DNA of 64,000 nt from Lacibacter sediminis (GTDB taxonomy: Bacteria > Bacteroidota > Bacteroidia > Chitinophagales > Chitinophagaceae), in NCBI RefSeq assembly GCF_014168535.1, contig NZ_CP060007.1, positions 310,001-374,000 of the forward strand, in the 5' to 3' direction. This document shows, piece by piece, positions 17,881 through 25,744 of the stretch; position 1 is the stretch's first letter, and the number at the start of each line of letters is the position of its first letter. The translations under genes and the position numbers were made by a program. The notes beneath the pieces are model-generated. The model saw only the letters and a list, made by a program, of their open reading frames with translations. It was not told the DNA's origin and ran no database searches.

Positions 17881-18513
17881 ATGACAGAACAGCAAACTAA
17901 TCTTCGTCTTGAGATTGCAAACAGCATCACCCATGGCATCGGGATCATTTTTGGTATTGCTGCATTGCCGGTGTTAAGCGCATTGGCTGCTACCAAAAAT
18001 CATAATACTGCTGTTATCGGCGCTGCTGTTTATGCGTTTTGCTTTTTACTGTTGTTTACATTCTCTACACTTTATCATGCATTTCAACATCCTGGTGTAA
18101 AAAGAGTGCTGCATATGTTCGATCATATCAGCATCTATTTCCTTATTGCCGGAACATACACACCCTTTCTGTTAAACTACATGATGAACCCAACAGGTAT
18201 TACCATGTTGGTTGTATTGTGGAGCCTTACGTTTATTGGTATTTTTTTTAAAATATTTTTCACCGGTAAGTTTAATTATGTGTCAACAGTAATCTATCTC
18301 GGTATGGGGTGGATACTATTATTCAGCGGCAGGCAATTTTTTGCCGCAGTCCCCTTCGATGTTTTGATCATGATCATTATAGGTGGTGTACTGTACAGTA
18401 TTGGCGTAATATTTTATCTCTGGGAAAAATTCCTTTATCACCATGTTATCTGGCATCTGTTTGTTTTATCGGCAGCAATCTGTCACTATGTGGCTGTTTT
18501 ATTAATGGTGTAA
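17881..18513 (+). CDS. trhA: PAQR/hemolysin III family membrane protein (TrhA-like)
   Basis: A 210-residue inner membrane protein with about seven transmembrane helices. Conserved metal-site residues of the family are present: EIANSITHGIG, TFSTLYHAFQH, DHISIYFLIAGTYTPF, and HHVIWHLFVLSAAICHY. PAQR proteins are putative zinc-dependent hydrolases; the bacterial TrhA branch is linked to membrane-lipid homeostasis, and the name hemolysin III is historical. The ATG at 17881 is used, 4 nt after the peroxidase stop. The position between a peroxidase and a hydrolase supports a membrane role. Confidence 0.9.
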   Translation: MTEQQTNLRLEIANSITHGIGIIFGIAALPVLSALAATKNHNTAVIGAAVYAFCFLLLFTFSTLYHAFQHPGVKRVLHMFDHISIYFLIAGTYTPFLLNYMMNPTGITMLVVLWSLTFIGIFFKIFFTGKFNYVSTVIYLGMGWILLFSGRQFFAAVPFDVLIMIIIGGVLYSIGVIFYLWEKFLYHHVIWHLFVLSAAICHYVAVLLMV

Positions 18514-18515
18514 GC

Positions 18516-19505
18516 ATGGCAAAATTACCAACACATAATTCCTCGCTGTCGTTCATTAAAGAAAATTGGAACGGCAACCTGCTGAATACAAAACAACAGT
18601 ACGTCAATCTCGACGGACCTTCTGAACGTTCTTTCGCTGAGTTACTGAAATGGCAAACAGAAAAAAATCCATTTAAATCATTGAAGCGAAATCAGCAGAC
18701 GAATATTGATGTTTCAATAAATCAACAGATCACGGCCAACAGGGAAGATGGTATTGTTTGGATGGGACATGCATGCTTTCTGTTTACTCTTGGCGGAAAG
18801 CATTTTATTGTTGATCCTGTGTTGTACAACGTCGGTCCTTTGAAGCGGTTTACACCACTGCCTTGCGATGTGGCAGCATTGAAGCAGATCGATTTTATTT
18901 TATTGTCACATAATCATCGAGATCATGCAGACAAAAGAAGTATGATTGAACTGTGTGCATTAAATCCATCAGCGGTTATTCTCACAGGCTTAAATATCAC
19001 CCCTCTGTTGCGAAGCTGGAGAATCACTAACCAGATCATTGAAGCCGGATGGTATCAACAGTATCAATTGGAAACCGATGTACAGGTGAGTTATTTGCCT
19101 GCCAAACATTGGAACCGTCGTGGCTTGCACGATATGAATGATATGCTGTGGGGAAGTTTTATGTTGCAGTCTCCCACACAAACGATCTACTTTGGTGCAG
19201 ACAGCGGTTTAGGAATTCACTATACAGAAATTGCACAACTCTTTCCCAATATTGATGTGGCTGTTCTGGGCATTGGCGCCTACAAACCAGAGTGGTTTAT
19301 GAATACAGCACACACAAGTCCGGCAGATGCTTTAGTTGCCTTTGAACAATTGAAAGCAAAACAACTTATTCCTATGCATCACGGCACATTCGATTTAAGT
19401 GATGAGCCGGTCTTTTATCCGAAACAGGAATTGATATTACTGGCAGAGAAGCTCGGTATTGCGGGAGTCAATCATCTTTCTATCGGAAACAAATTGCAGT
19501 TTTAG
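18516..19505 (+). CDS. Metallo-beta-lactamase-fold hydrolase (NAPE-PLD/UlaG-like)
   Basis: The ATG at 18516, 2 nt after the preceding stop, gives 329 residues; the ORF upstream of it runs through the TrhA gene in another frame and is not real. Metal-binding motif LLSHNHRDHADKR (HxHxDH), preceded by WMGHACFLFTLGGKHFIVDP, then a later GADSGLG block and IPMHHGTFDLSDEP supplying the last His. This arrangement is that of the Lactamase_B_2 branch, which includes N-acyl-phosphatidylethanolamine phospholipase D and UlaG-like lactonases. No signal peptide is seen. A lipid phosphodiester substrate is a guess based on the branch and the neighbours. Confidence 0.9.
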   Translation: MAKLPTHNSSLSFIKENWNGNLLNTKQQYVNLDGPSERSFAELLKWQTEKNPFKSLKRNQQTNIDVSINQQITANREDGIVWMGHACFLFTLGGKHFIVDPVLYNVGPLKRFTPLPCDVAALKQIDFILLSHNHRDHADKRSMIELCALNPSAVILTGLNITPLLRSWRITNQIIEAGWYQQYQLETDVQVSYLPAKHWNRRGLHDMNDMLWGSFMLQSPTQTIYFGADSGLGIHYTEIAQLFPNIDVAVLGIGAYKPEWFMNTAHTSPADALVAFEQLKAKQLIPMHHGTFDLSDEPVFYPKQELILLAEKLGIAGVNHLSIGNKLQF

Positions 19506-19528
19506 TATCTTACTGTAAATCATTCATC

Positions 19529-20041
19529 ATGTTCAGCAAAACAGACATTGAGCAATACTTCTCTGCAGAGAAGCAAGGCAGTCTCTTTTTTCTTTCTGTT
19601 GGCATAGTTGCTGTTATTGCCGCACTCATTTTATTCTTTGTTTTGAAAACGCCTTTTTACAAAGGTGCTGCTATTCCCATGATCATTGTAGGATTGATCG
19701 CAGGCGGCATTGGGTTCACTGTTTATAAACGCAGTGATGATGACCGTATCAGAAATGTATATGCTTACGATCTGAATCCTGATGAACTGAAACAAAAAGA
19801 ATACCCCCGCATGCAGAAGGTGATGAAGAGTTTCCGTGTAATCTTTATTGCTGAAATTGTGTTTTTAATTGTCGCCATCGTTCTCTTCTTTTATTTCAGG
19901 ACAAATACCGCACAGCAATTGTGGAGTGGAATAGGTGCAGGACTTTTTTTAATGGCTATTGCTGCGTTGTTTCTTGATATTGCAGCACAACGTCGTGCAG
20001 AGATCTATACAAAAGGATTAGAGACTTTTATAAGCAAGTGA
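19529..20041 (+). CDS. Four-helix inner membrane protein of unknown function
   Basis: A 170-residue protein with four predicted transmembrane segments at about residues 18-40, 45-67, 101-124 and 129-151, in two hairpins separated by a charged loop (YDLNPDELKQKEYPRMQKV). The N-terminal MFSKTDIEQYFSAEKQGSL is amphipathic. I recognise no enzyme motif. It follows the hydrolase by 23 nt and probably ends that operon; the next gene is convergent. Confidence 0.78.
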   Translation: MFSKTDIEQYFSAEKQGSLFFLSVGIVAVIAALILFFVLKTPFYKGAAIPMIIVGLIAGGIGFTVYKRSDDDRIRNVYAYDLNPDELKQKEYPRMQKVMKSFRVIFIAEIVFLIVAIVLFFYFRTNTAQQLWSGIGAGLFLMAIAALFLDIAAQRRAEIYTKGLETFISK

Positions 20042-20046
20042 GTTTA

Positions 20047-20376
20047 TCAATGCGATGAAACCGCCTTCAACCCAATAATAGAAGCAATAAGTGTGGTGAT
20101 AAAAAACAAGCGCCAGAAATCGGCCGGTTCTTTAAAGAAAATAATTCCCATGATCACTGTTCCAACAGCACCAATGCCTGTCCACACTGCATAGGCTGTA
20201 CCAATTGGTAATGTTTGCGTGGCTTTGTACAGCAGCAGCATGCTGATGCTGAGACAAACGAAGAAACCAATCATCCAGTAAACAGATGAAGTTCCACTGG
20301 TTGCTCTTGCTTTACCAAGACAGGTTGCAAAACCTACCTCAAACAAACCTGCAATGATGAGGATGATCCAGTTCAT
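20047..20376 (-). CDS. SMR family small multidrug/guanidinium exporter
   Basis: A 109-residue protein with four transmembrane helices and the SMR membrane-embedded Glu in the first helix (IAGLFEVGFATCLGKA). WMIGFFVCLSISMLLL, then TQTLPIGTAYAVWTGIGAVG and FFKEP are typical of the SugE/Gdx side of the family, which exports guanidinium or quaternary ammonium ions as a dimer driven by protons. Only one subunit is present, so a dual-topology homodimer is expected. No guanidine riboswitch is seen in the short upstream gap. Confidence 0.92.
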   Translation of the reverse strand: MNWIILIIAGLFEVGFATCLGKARATSGTSSVYWMIGFFVCLSISMLLLYKATQTLPIGTAYAVWTGIGAVGTVIMGIIFFKEPADFWRLFFITTLIASIIGLKAVSSH

Positions 20377-20428
20377 GAATGATTATTGTTATTGCCGCAA
20401 AGATAACTGCATTTAATCGGCGAGTGAG

Positions 20429-20454
20429 GTCTGGCCGCTTCAAGGCGGCCAGAC
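20429..20454. terminator. Strong GC-rich hairpin between dus and the SMR gene
   Basis: GTCTGGCCGC/GCGGCCAGAC, a 10-bp perfect stem with a 6-nt loop, located just after the dus stop codon on the minus strand. No T-run follows, so it may be a Rho-assisted terminator or an mRNA-stabilising 3' stem rather than a classical intrinsic terminator. Confidence 0.5.
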
Positions 20455-20463
20455 TCTGGCGTG

Positions 20464-21504
20464 TTAATCAATCGGACACTTCTCGTGGTAGTTGATCAAT
20501 TCAATCTTCGAAGGAGCAAATTCAAATCCACTGAACTTCACAACGATCTCATCCAGCACCGCATCAATTTCTTCAACGGTATTAAGCGTGACTAATTTGC
20601 CACGGTATTCTTTAATATTGGGCAAACCTTTCAGGTAGTTAGCGTAATGCCTGCGCATTTCAAAAATGCCAACTTTTGGGCCTTTCCAAGCAAAGGATTT
20701 ATGTAAATGCTTTCTGCAAACTTCAACTCGTTGTTCAATGGTTGGTGGTGCTAAGTGTTCGCCTGTTTTTACAAAGTGTTTGATCTCGTTAAAGATCCAG
20801 GGATAGCCAATAGCAGCACGACCGATCATCACCCCGTCAACACCGTAACGGTTTTTGTATTCCAATGCTTTTTCAGCACTGTCGATATCACCATTTCCAA
20901 AAATTGGGATATGAATACGTGGATTGTTTTTCACTTTAGCGATCAAGGTCCAGTCGGCTTCGCCTTTATACATCTGGCTACGTGTACGACCATGTATGCT
21001 CAAAGCTTTAATACCAACATCCTGCAAACGTTCGGCCACTTCTTCAATGTTCTTGGTATTGTCGTCCCAGCCCAATCTTGTTTTTACAGTAACGGGCAAC
21101 GAAGTGGAGTTAACAACGGAGGCGGTTAACCGCACCATCAGGTCAACATCTTTCAGCACACCGGCACCCGCACCTTTCATCGCTACTTTTTTCACCGGGC
21201 AACCAAAGTTTATATCAACCAGGTCAGGATTTACGGTTTCACAAATGCGGGCACTCATACCAAGCGCTTCTTCATCACCACCAAAGATCTGGATACCGAA
21301 AGGACGTTCCTCTTCTTCAAAGTCGAGTTTCTGACGACTTTTGATGGCATCACGAATCAAACCTTCGCTGCTGATGAATTCACTGAACATCATATCTGCA
21401 CCATTATCCTTGCAAACTGCACGGAATGGCGGATCACTCACATCCTCCATGGGCGCAAGGAGGAGCGGAAATTCAGGAAGCGATATGTTACCTATCTTTA
21501 CCAC
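20464..21504 (-). CDS. dusB: tRNA dihydrouridine synthase (DusB-like)
   Basis: FMN enzyme that reduces specific uridines in tRNA to dihydrouridine. Motifs: LLAPMEDVSDPPFRAVCK, the catalytic Cys in DINFGCPVKKV, KTRLGWDD, ALSIHGRTRSQMYKGEADW, and FGNGDI with GVMIGRAAIGYPW. The ORF extends to a TTG at 21522, but that codon sits inside a perfect promoter-like box, so the GTG at 21504 (346 residues) is the likely start. Bacteroidota usually carry one or two Dus enzymes, named DusB by convention; the exact uridine modified is unknown. Confidence 0.93.
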   Translation of the reverse strand: MVKIGNISLPEFPLLLAPMEDVSDPPFRAVCKDNGADMMFSEFISSEGLIRDAIKSRQKLDFEEEERPFGIQIFGGDEEALGMSARICETVNPDLVDINFGCPVKKVAMKGAGAGVLKDVDLMVRLTASVVNSTSLPVTVKTRLGWDDNTKNIEEVAERLQDVGIKALSIHGRTRSQMYKGEADWTLIAKVKNNPRIHIPIFGNGDIDSAEKALEYKNRYGVDGVMIGRAAIGYPWIFNEIKHFVKTGEHLAPPTIEQRVEVCRKHLHKSFAWKGPKVGIFEMRRHYANYLKGLPNIKEYRGKLVTLNTVEEIDAVLDEIVVKFSGFEFAPSKIELINYHEKCPID

Positions 21505-21519
21505 GTTCAAAAAGAATTG

Positions 21520-21527
21520 CAAATTTA
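21520..21527 (-). promoter_or_regulatory. -7 promoter box that sets the dus start
   Basis: Minus-strand TAAATTTG, a perfect TAnnTTTG. Transcription would start at about 21513-21517, so the ORF's TTG at 21522 cannot be in the message, and the GTG at 21504 becomes the first usable start. Confidence 0.6.
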
Positions 21528-21546
21528 ATCAGTTTATAGCAGAGAT

Positions 21547-22551
21547 ATGCAATATAGAAGCGTAAAAGGTTTCACAGGCTGGGGTCAAATAGGTTTTTTA
21601 CTGCTCTTTACAGGTTTGGGGCTTATGGTTGCAGCAGTTGTTCAGTTAATCGTTGGCTTTTCGCTTGTTCCTGCCGGAACGAAGATGAATGACATAGCTG
21701 TCGAGATGATGAAAGCGATGGGTAACCCTAAACATGTGAATACCCTAAGGGTCCTACAGGTTGTCAGTACTTTCTTGATGATGGGAATACCTGCTTATCT
21801 TTTCTTACGGTTATGCCACTCCAAAAATTGGTTATGGCTTGGCTTTTCAAAGCATTTTACTCCCGCACAGGTTGTTGTGGGCTTTGTTTTACTCTTTTGT
21901 GCGAATCTTGTCGCACAGCCACTTGCCGATTTAAGTAAGGAAATCGTTACATACTTCCCGGTTGTCTTAAAAAAGGCCGAGAATTTAGAAAAACTATATA
22001 ATGACCAGGTTGCTTTAATGAGCAATCTTACAAGCTGGAGTGAATTTATTATAGCTGTATTTATAATAGCTTTTTTTCCGGCTTTGTTTGAAGAGATGTT
22101 TTTTCGTGGAGCTCTGCAAAATACGTTACAGCGATGGTGGAAAAGTCCAATTGCAGCTATTGTAGTTTCATCTTTAATATTCAGCCTCATACATCTGTCA
22201 ATTTACCTTTTCTTAAGCAGAGTGTTACTTGGAATTGGACTTGGATGGATTTTTTATAAAAGCAGAAACATTTGGGTGGGCACTGTGGTGCATTTTCTTA
22301 ATAATACATTTGCTCTGATACAAATTTTCGCTTTAAGTAAAGCCGATAAAAAAGTTGATGTGTCAAAGCTGGATGCTGATTTACCATGGTGGGCTGTTGG
22401 ATTAAGTTTCGTTTTTTTGATTGGTTCAGCCTATCTGTTTAAAATGATTTCAGCTAGCAATGCTGAAAAGATAAGGGTAAAAGAAGTGTTGTTGTATGAA
22501 AAATTACAGCCTTACTCAGGGCTTACTTCAAAAACTAGTAAAGATGTATAA
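21547..22551 (+). CDS. CPBP family intramembrane metalloprotease
   Basis: A 334-residue inner membrane protein of the CAAX-protease/bacteriocin-processing (Abi) family, with about eight transmembrane helices. The three catalytic motifs are present: FEEMFFRGAL (Glu182, Glu183, Arg187), IFSLIHLSIY (His217) and VVHFLNNTF (His249, Asn253). Such enzymes cut or bind within the membrane; the substrate is unknown. It is divergent from dus with only 42 nt between starts, and precedes cdsA by 26 nt, so co-expression with phospholipid synthesis genes is possible. Confidence 0.92.
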   Translation: MQYRSVKGFTGWGQIGFLLLFTGLGLMVAAVVQLIVGFSLVPAGTKMNDIAVEMMKAMGNPKHVNTLRVLQVVSTFLMMGIPAYLFLRLCHSKNWLWLGFSKHFTPAQVVVGFVLLFCANLVAQPLADLSKEIVTYFPVVLKKAENLEKLYNDQVALMSNLTSWSEFIIAVFIIAFFPALFEEMFFRGALQNTLQRWWKSPIAAIVVSSLIFSLIHLSIYLFLSRVLLGIGLGWIFYKSRNIWVGTVVHFLNNTFALIQIFALSKADKKVDVSKLDADLPWWAVGLSFVFLIGSAYLFKMISASNAEKIRVKEVLLYEKLQPYSGLTSKTSKDV

Positions 22552-22577
22552 CAGTTCCATTAACACTAATCTTCCTC

Positions 22578-23483
22578 ATGGCTTTTAACTGGCAAACATT
22601 CCGCACACGTGCACTCACAGCAATTTTATTTGTGGTGGTAATGCTTGTTGGTTTGTTGTGGAATAAATGGAGTTTTCTGTTGCTCTTCAGTATTATTCAT
22701 TTTGGTTGCTGGTTCGAGTATCAGAAATTGGTTGGGTTGATCGATAAAGGCTATCAAACGATCAATCCTTTTCATAAATACGGTGTAATGATTGGTGGTT
22801 ATGGGTTGATGTTATTCTTTACAGCAGATTGGTATATCAGCGGTAATGTCTCACTTCATTCTATTGGATGGATACTGATGCTCGCAGGGTTTTTATTGGT
22901 GCCGATCAGCGAATTGCTGTTCTCTAAACAGTTCAACTTTAAATACATTGCTCATTCCATTTTCGGATTGATCTATATTTCACTTAGCTGGGCATTGCTC
23001 CTGCATTTACGCAGCGGTGGTATGTGGATGCCACACAATGGAGAAGATACCTTTACCAATATTTCTACTTTATTGGCAAGAATAAGCGGTTATGCTGTAC
23101 CGCTGATCATTATTGGTTCTATCTGGATCAACGATACCATGGCTTATATTGTTGGTTCGCTCATTGGCAAAACACCACTCAGCAGCATCTCGCCTAAAAA
23201 AACATGGGAGGGAACCATTGGTGGTATTATTTTAGCAGTGGGGGTGATGTGGTTGTTGGGTTACTTGAGTCAATCATCTGTTGCATGGTTATGGGCTGTT
23301 ATTGCAGCAGTTGCTGCGGTTGCCGGCACCTTTGGCGATCTGCTTGAAAGTAAACTGAAGCGGTTAGCCAATGTAAAAGACAGTGGAAGTTTTATGCCGG
23401 GCCACGGTGGTTTCCTTGATCGTTTCGATTCTTTATTACTTGCAACACCATTTGTGTGGTTGTTGTTAAAACTGATAAACTGA
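22578..23483 (+). CDS. cdsA: Phosphatidate cytidylyltransferase (CDP-diglyceride synthase)
   Basis: Makes CDP-diacylglycerol from phosphatidic acid and CTP at the inner membrane, the entry point to phospholipids. The 301-residue protein has many hydrophobic segments and the family signature in its C-terminal half: NDTMAYIVGSLIGKTPL, ISPKKTWEGTIGG, GTFGDLLESKLKR and KDSGSFMPGHGGFLDRFDS. Its TGA overlaps the ATG of the next lipoprotein gene (TGATG), so the two are coupled. psd follows after that. Confidence 0.96.
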   Translation: MAFNWQTFRTRALTAILFVVVMLVGLLWNKWSFLLLFSIIHFGCWFEYQKLVGLIDKGYQTINPFHKYGVMIGGYGLMLFFTADWYISGNVSLHSIGWILMLAGFLLVPISELLFSKQFNFKYIAHSIFGLIYISLSWALLLHLRSGGMWMPHNGEDTFTNISTLLARISGYAVPLIIIGSIWINDTMAYIVGSLIGKTPLSSISPKKTWEGTIGGIILAVGVMWLLGYLSQSSVAWLWAVIAAVAAVAGTFGDLLESKLKRLANVKDSGSFMPGHGGFLDRFDSLLLATPFVWLLLKLIN

Positions 23484-24148
23484 TGATGCGTTGTTGTGTG
23501 TTGTTGTTTCTTTTCTCTCTGATGCTTTCCTGTAAAAACAAAAAACAGGAAAGTAATAAAGCGCCTGTTGTTCAGGATGAGAAGGTAGTATCAGAGGTGG
23601 AAGAAGTAACAGCAGCTGTAAGTGCATTGTTGCCATTGCCCAGCTCCTATCAATTAAAACGTGCAAAGAAATGGCATGATGTATCGGGTGAAAACTGGCT
23701 GGTGTTATATGAAACCGGTGCGTATATTGAAAAAGGACAGACCAATGCATCTGCAAAGCTCTCAGCCGTACTCTTTCAAAAAACTGATAGCGGATTTGTG
23801 ACGAAGTGGAAGATGATGGATGAAATCAACAATTGCGGGTTAGATATTGTGTGCTCGTTTTATGATGATCATTTAACCATCACTGATCTCGACAGTAACG
23901 GACTTGCTGAAATAACGATGTTGTATGCACTTAGCTGCAAAGGCGACGTCAGTCCGAATGAAAAGAAATTGATCATGTATGAAGGCGCACAGAAATACGC
24001 CATCCGTGGCGAAGAACTGATGCTGTTGCAGAAAGATACCATTGGCGGAAGCTGGAAAGCCGATACTGCCTTCAGTAATGCACCGAAGGCTTTTCTTGCA
24101 TACGCAGTAGAGCGTTGGCAGAAGTTTGGTAAACAGGAATACCAATAG
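23483..24148 (+). CDS. Lipoprotein with a calcium-loop-like motif, function unknown
   Basis: A 221-residue product starting MMRCCVLLFLFSLMLSC, a lipoprotein signal with the lipidated Cys near residue 17. The mature protein contains TITDLDSNGLAEITMLYAL, a DxDxNG loop of the kind that binds calcium in EF-hand or FG-GAP/VCBS repeats, and aromatic strands (WHDVSGENWLVLYET). The ATG overlaps the cdsA stop. I recognise no named family. Its place between cdsA and psd suggests co-expression rather than a proven link to phospholipids. Confidence 0.78.
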   Translation: MMRCCVLLFLFSLMLSCKNKKQESNKAPVVQDEKVVSEVEEVTAAVSALLPLPSSYQLKRAKKWHDVSGENWLVLYETGAYIEKGQTNASAKLSAVLFQKTDSGFVTKWKMMDEINNCGLDIVCSFYDDHLTITDLDSNGLAEITMLYALSCKGDVSPNEKKLIMYEGAQKYAIRGEELMLLQKDTIGGSWKADTAFSNAPKAFLAYAVERWQKFGKQEYQ

Positions 24149-24160
24149 ACCGAATCTTTG

Positions 24161-24168
24161 TACTTTCG
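24161..24168 (+). promoter_or_regulatory. Possible -7 promoter box for psd
   Basis: TACTTTCG, a TAnnTTCG variant, 17 nt upstream of the psd ATG and just after the lipoprotein stop. It suggests that psd may have its own promoter inside the operon. Confidence 0.35.
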
Positions 24169-24185
24169 CTGTTCAAATTTGTTTC

Positions 24186-24842
24186 ATGACTATTCACAGA
24201 GAAGGATTTAAAAGTATTTCTATTGCGGCGGTATTGTTTGTGATCATTAATCTGCTGGCATTTAATTTTATCAGCCCCACATTACCAGTGCTTTCCTGGC
24301 TCATTTTTGCAGTGACCTTATTCTTCTTTCTGTTTATCGTTTCTTTCTTTCGTATTCCAAAGCGTGTTACACCCAAAAACGAACATGTTATTTACAGTCC
24401 TTGCGATGGTAAAGTGGTGGTGATTGAAGAGATTACTGATGTTGAATATTTTAAAGACAAACGTATTCAGTTGAGTGTCTTTATGAGCCCGGCGAATGTG
24501 CATGTGAATTTGAATCCAATAGCAGGCGAGGTGAATTATTCGCAATACCATAAAGGCAAATACCTTGTTGCATGGAATCCGAAATCATCTACCGAAAACG
24601 AACGACATAGCGTGGTGTTGAGCAACGATCGTATTGTAATCCTTGTAAAACAAATTGCAGGTGCTGTTGCAAAACGTATCGTTAACTATCTCCAACCCGG
24701 ACAAAAAGTAGAACAGGGTGGGGAACTCGGGTTCATTAAATTCGGTTCACGTGTTGATATTCTTTTGCCTCCGGGTACAAAGATCAATGTGAAGTTGAAT
24801 GAAGTTGTGAAGGGTGGGGTTACGGTGTTAGCGGAATATTGA
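24186..24842 (+). CDS. psd: Phosphatidylserine decarboxylase (short type)
   Basis: Converts phosphatidylserine to phosphatidylethanolamine, the main Bacteroidota phospholipid. The 218-residue proenzyme has two N-terminal transmembrane helices (about residues 11-30 and 34-54), YSPCDGKVVVIEE, FMSPANVHVNLNP, and the self-cleavage site Gly187-Ser188 in GFIKFGSRVD, where Ser188 becomes the pyruvoyl group. The upstream ORF start at 24126 overlaps the preceding gene and is rejected. With cdsA it forms a phospholipid head-group unit; the phosphatidylserine synthase is not in this window. Confidence 0.95.
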   Translation: MTIHREGFKSISIAAVLFVIINLLAFNFISPTLPVLSWLIFAVTLFFFLFIVSFFRIPKRVTPKNEHVIYSPCDGKVVVIEEITDVEYFKDKRIQLSVFMSPANVHVNLNPIAGEVNYSQYHKGKYLVAWNPKSSTENERHSVVLSNDRIVILVKQIAGAVAKRIVNYLQPGQKVEQGGELGFIKFGSRVDILLPPGTKINVKLNEVVKGGVTVLAEY

Positions 24843-24880
24843 TGAGTCAATAGTCATTTAGCAATAATAAATTGGCAAAT

Positions 24881-24910
24881 AAAAGCCTGACTTAGCGGTC
24901 AGGCTTTTTT
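24881..24910. terminator. Bidirectional terminator between psd and the HAD gene
   Basis: AAAAGCCTGAC/GTCAGGCTTTT, an 11-bp perfect stem with a 6-nt loop and T-runs on both strands, between convergent genes. Confidence 0.88.
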
Positions 24911-24933
24911 GCATATTGCCTAATGACAATTGC

Positions 24934-25635
24934 TTATTCAAAAATAGTTTCTAATTCTTGCAAATGATGAATCACATAAGTTGGTTGAACACCTTTCAGA
25001 TCGCTTTTTATGTGATTCACAAAGATCGAATCCATCCCGGCGTTGATGGCGCCTTGAATATCTGCATCTAAATTATCGCCGATCATAATGCTTTCGTGAA
25101 CTTGTGCGCCGGTGATGTGAAGTGCGTATTCAAAAATTTCTTTGTTTGGTTTTACGCTGTTGCTTCTTTCGCTGGTGATCACTTCTTCAAAATAACTTCC
25201 CAGTTTGCTGTTATCAAGCTTGCGCCATTGTGTTTTTTCAAAACCATTAGTGATGAGGTGAAGTTTGTATTCTTTCTCTTTTAAATGACGCAGTATTTCA
25301 TGTGTATAGGGAAACAGGTTTTGCTTAGTGGGCAATACTTCTAAAAAATAACCACTCATTTTACGGGCCAGTTCTTCGCTGCCGTTTTTAAACTCCAGCA
25401 AGGTGCGCCACATCCGTTTCCATTTAAGATCATCAGCCGAAATGTAGCCATGATGATAGCGGTCCCACAGAATAGCGTTGTGATGAAGATAGTGTTTGCA
25501 GAATAGATCAAAATCGTTGACGCCGGCTGCCTGCAAATCAAGTTCTTTATACACATCAGCCAATGTTTCCATGGCATTGGCATCAAAATCCCAAAGGGTA
25601 TGGTCGAGGTCAAAAAACAAGTGACGATATTTCAT
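24934..25635 (-). CDS. HAD-family phosphatase, YjjG-like nucleotidase
   Basis: A 233-residue haloacid dehalogenase-superfamily hydrolase. Motif I FFDLDHTLWDFD (Asp9, Asp11), a helical cap domain (about residues 18-95), motif II HLITNGFEKTQ, motif III Lys in SNSVKPNKEIFEYAL, and motif IV MIGDNLDADIQGAINAGM. The pattern LDHTLWDFDxN with the HLITNG loop is that of the YjjG noncanonical pyrimidine nucleotidase group; the true substrate is not proven. It is convergent with psd. Confidence 0.92.
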   Translation of the reverse strand: MKYRHLFFDLDHTLWDFDANAMETLADVYKELDLQAAGVNDFDLFCKHYLHHNAILWDRYHHGYISADDLKWKRMWRTLLEFKNGSEELARKMSGYFLEVLPTKQNLFPYTHEILRHLKEKEYKLHLITNGFEKTQWRKLDNSKLGSYFEEVITSERSNSVKPNKEIFEYALHITGAQVHESIMIGDNLDADIQGAINAGMDSIFVNHIKSDLKGVQPTYVIHHLQELETIFE

Positions 25636-25744
25636 TTCAGATTTCAGAATTACGATTTTAGATTTGTAAGAACGTATCTTGTAAACAAACCAACTGATTG
25701 AATGTTGATTAAAACCTGCAATCTACACAGTAAAATCTGAAAAT

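Noticed and set aside
18309..18515. N-terminal extension of the metallo-beta-lactamase-fold gene
   Set aside because: It runs through the TrhA gene in another frame; the ATG at 18516 fits the operon spacing.
20377..20463. Guanidine riboswitch upstream of the SMR gene
   Set aside because: The gap before the gene is short, lacks the conserved ACGR-type hairpin pair and holds only the end of dus and a plain GC-rich stem.
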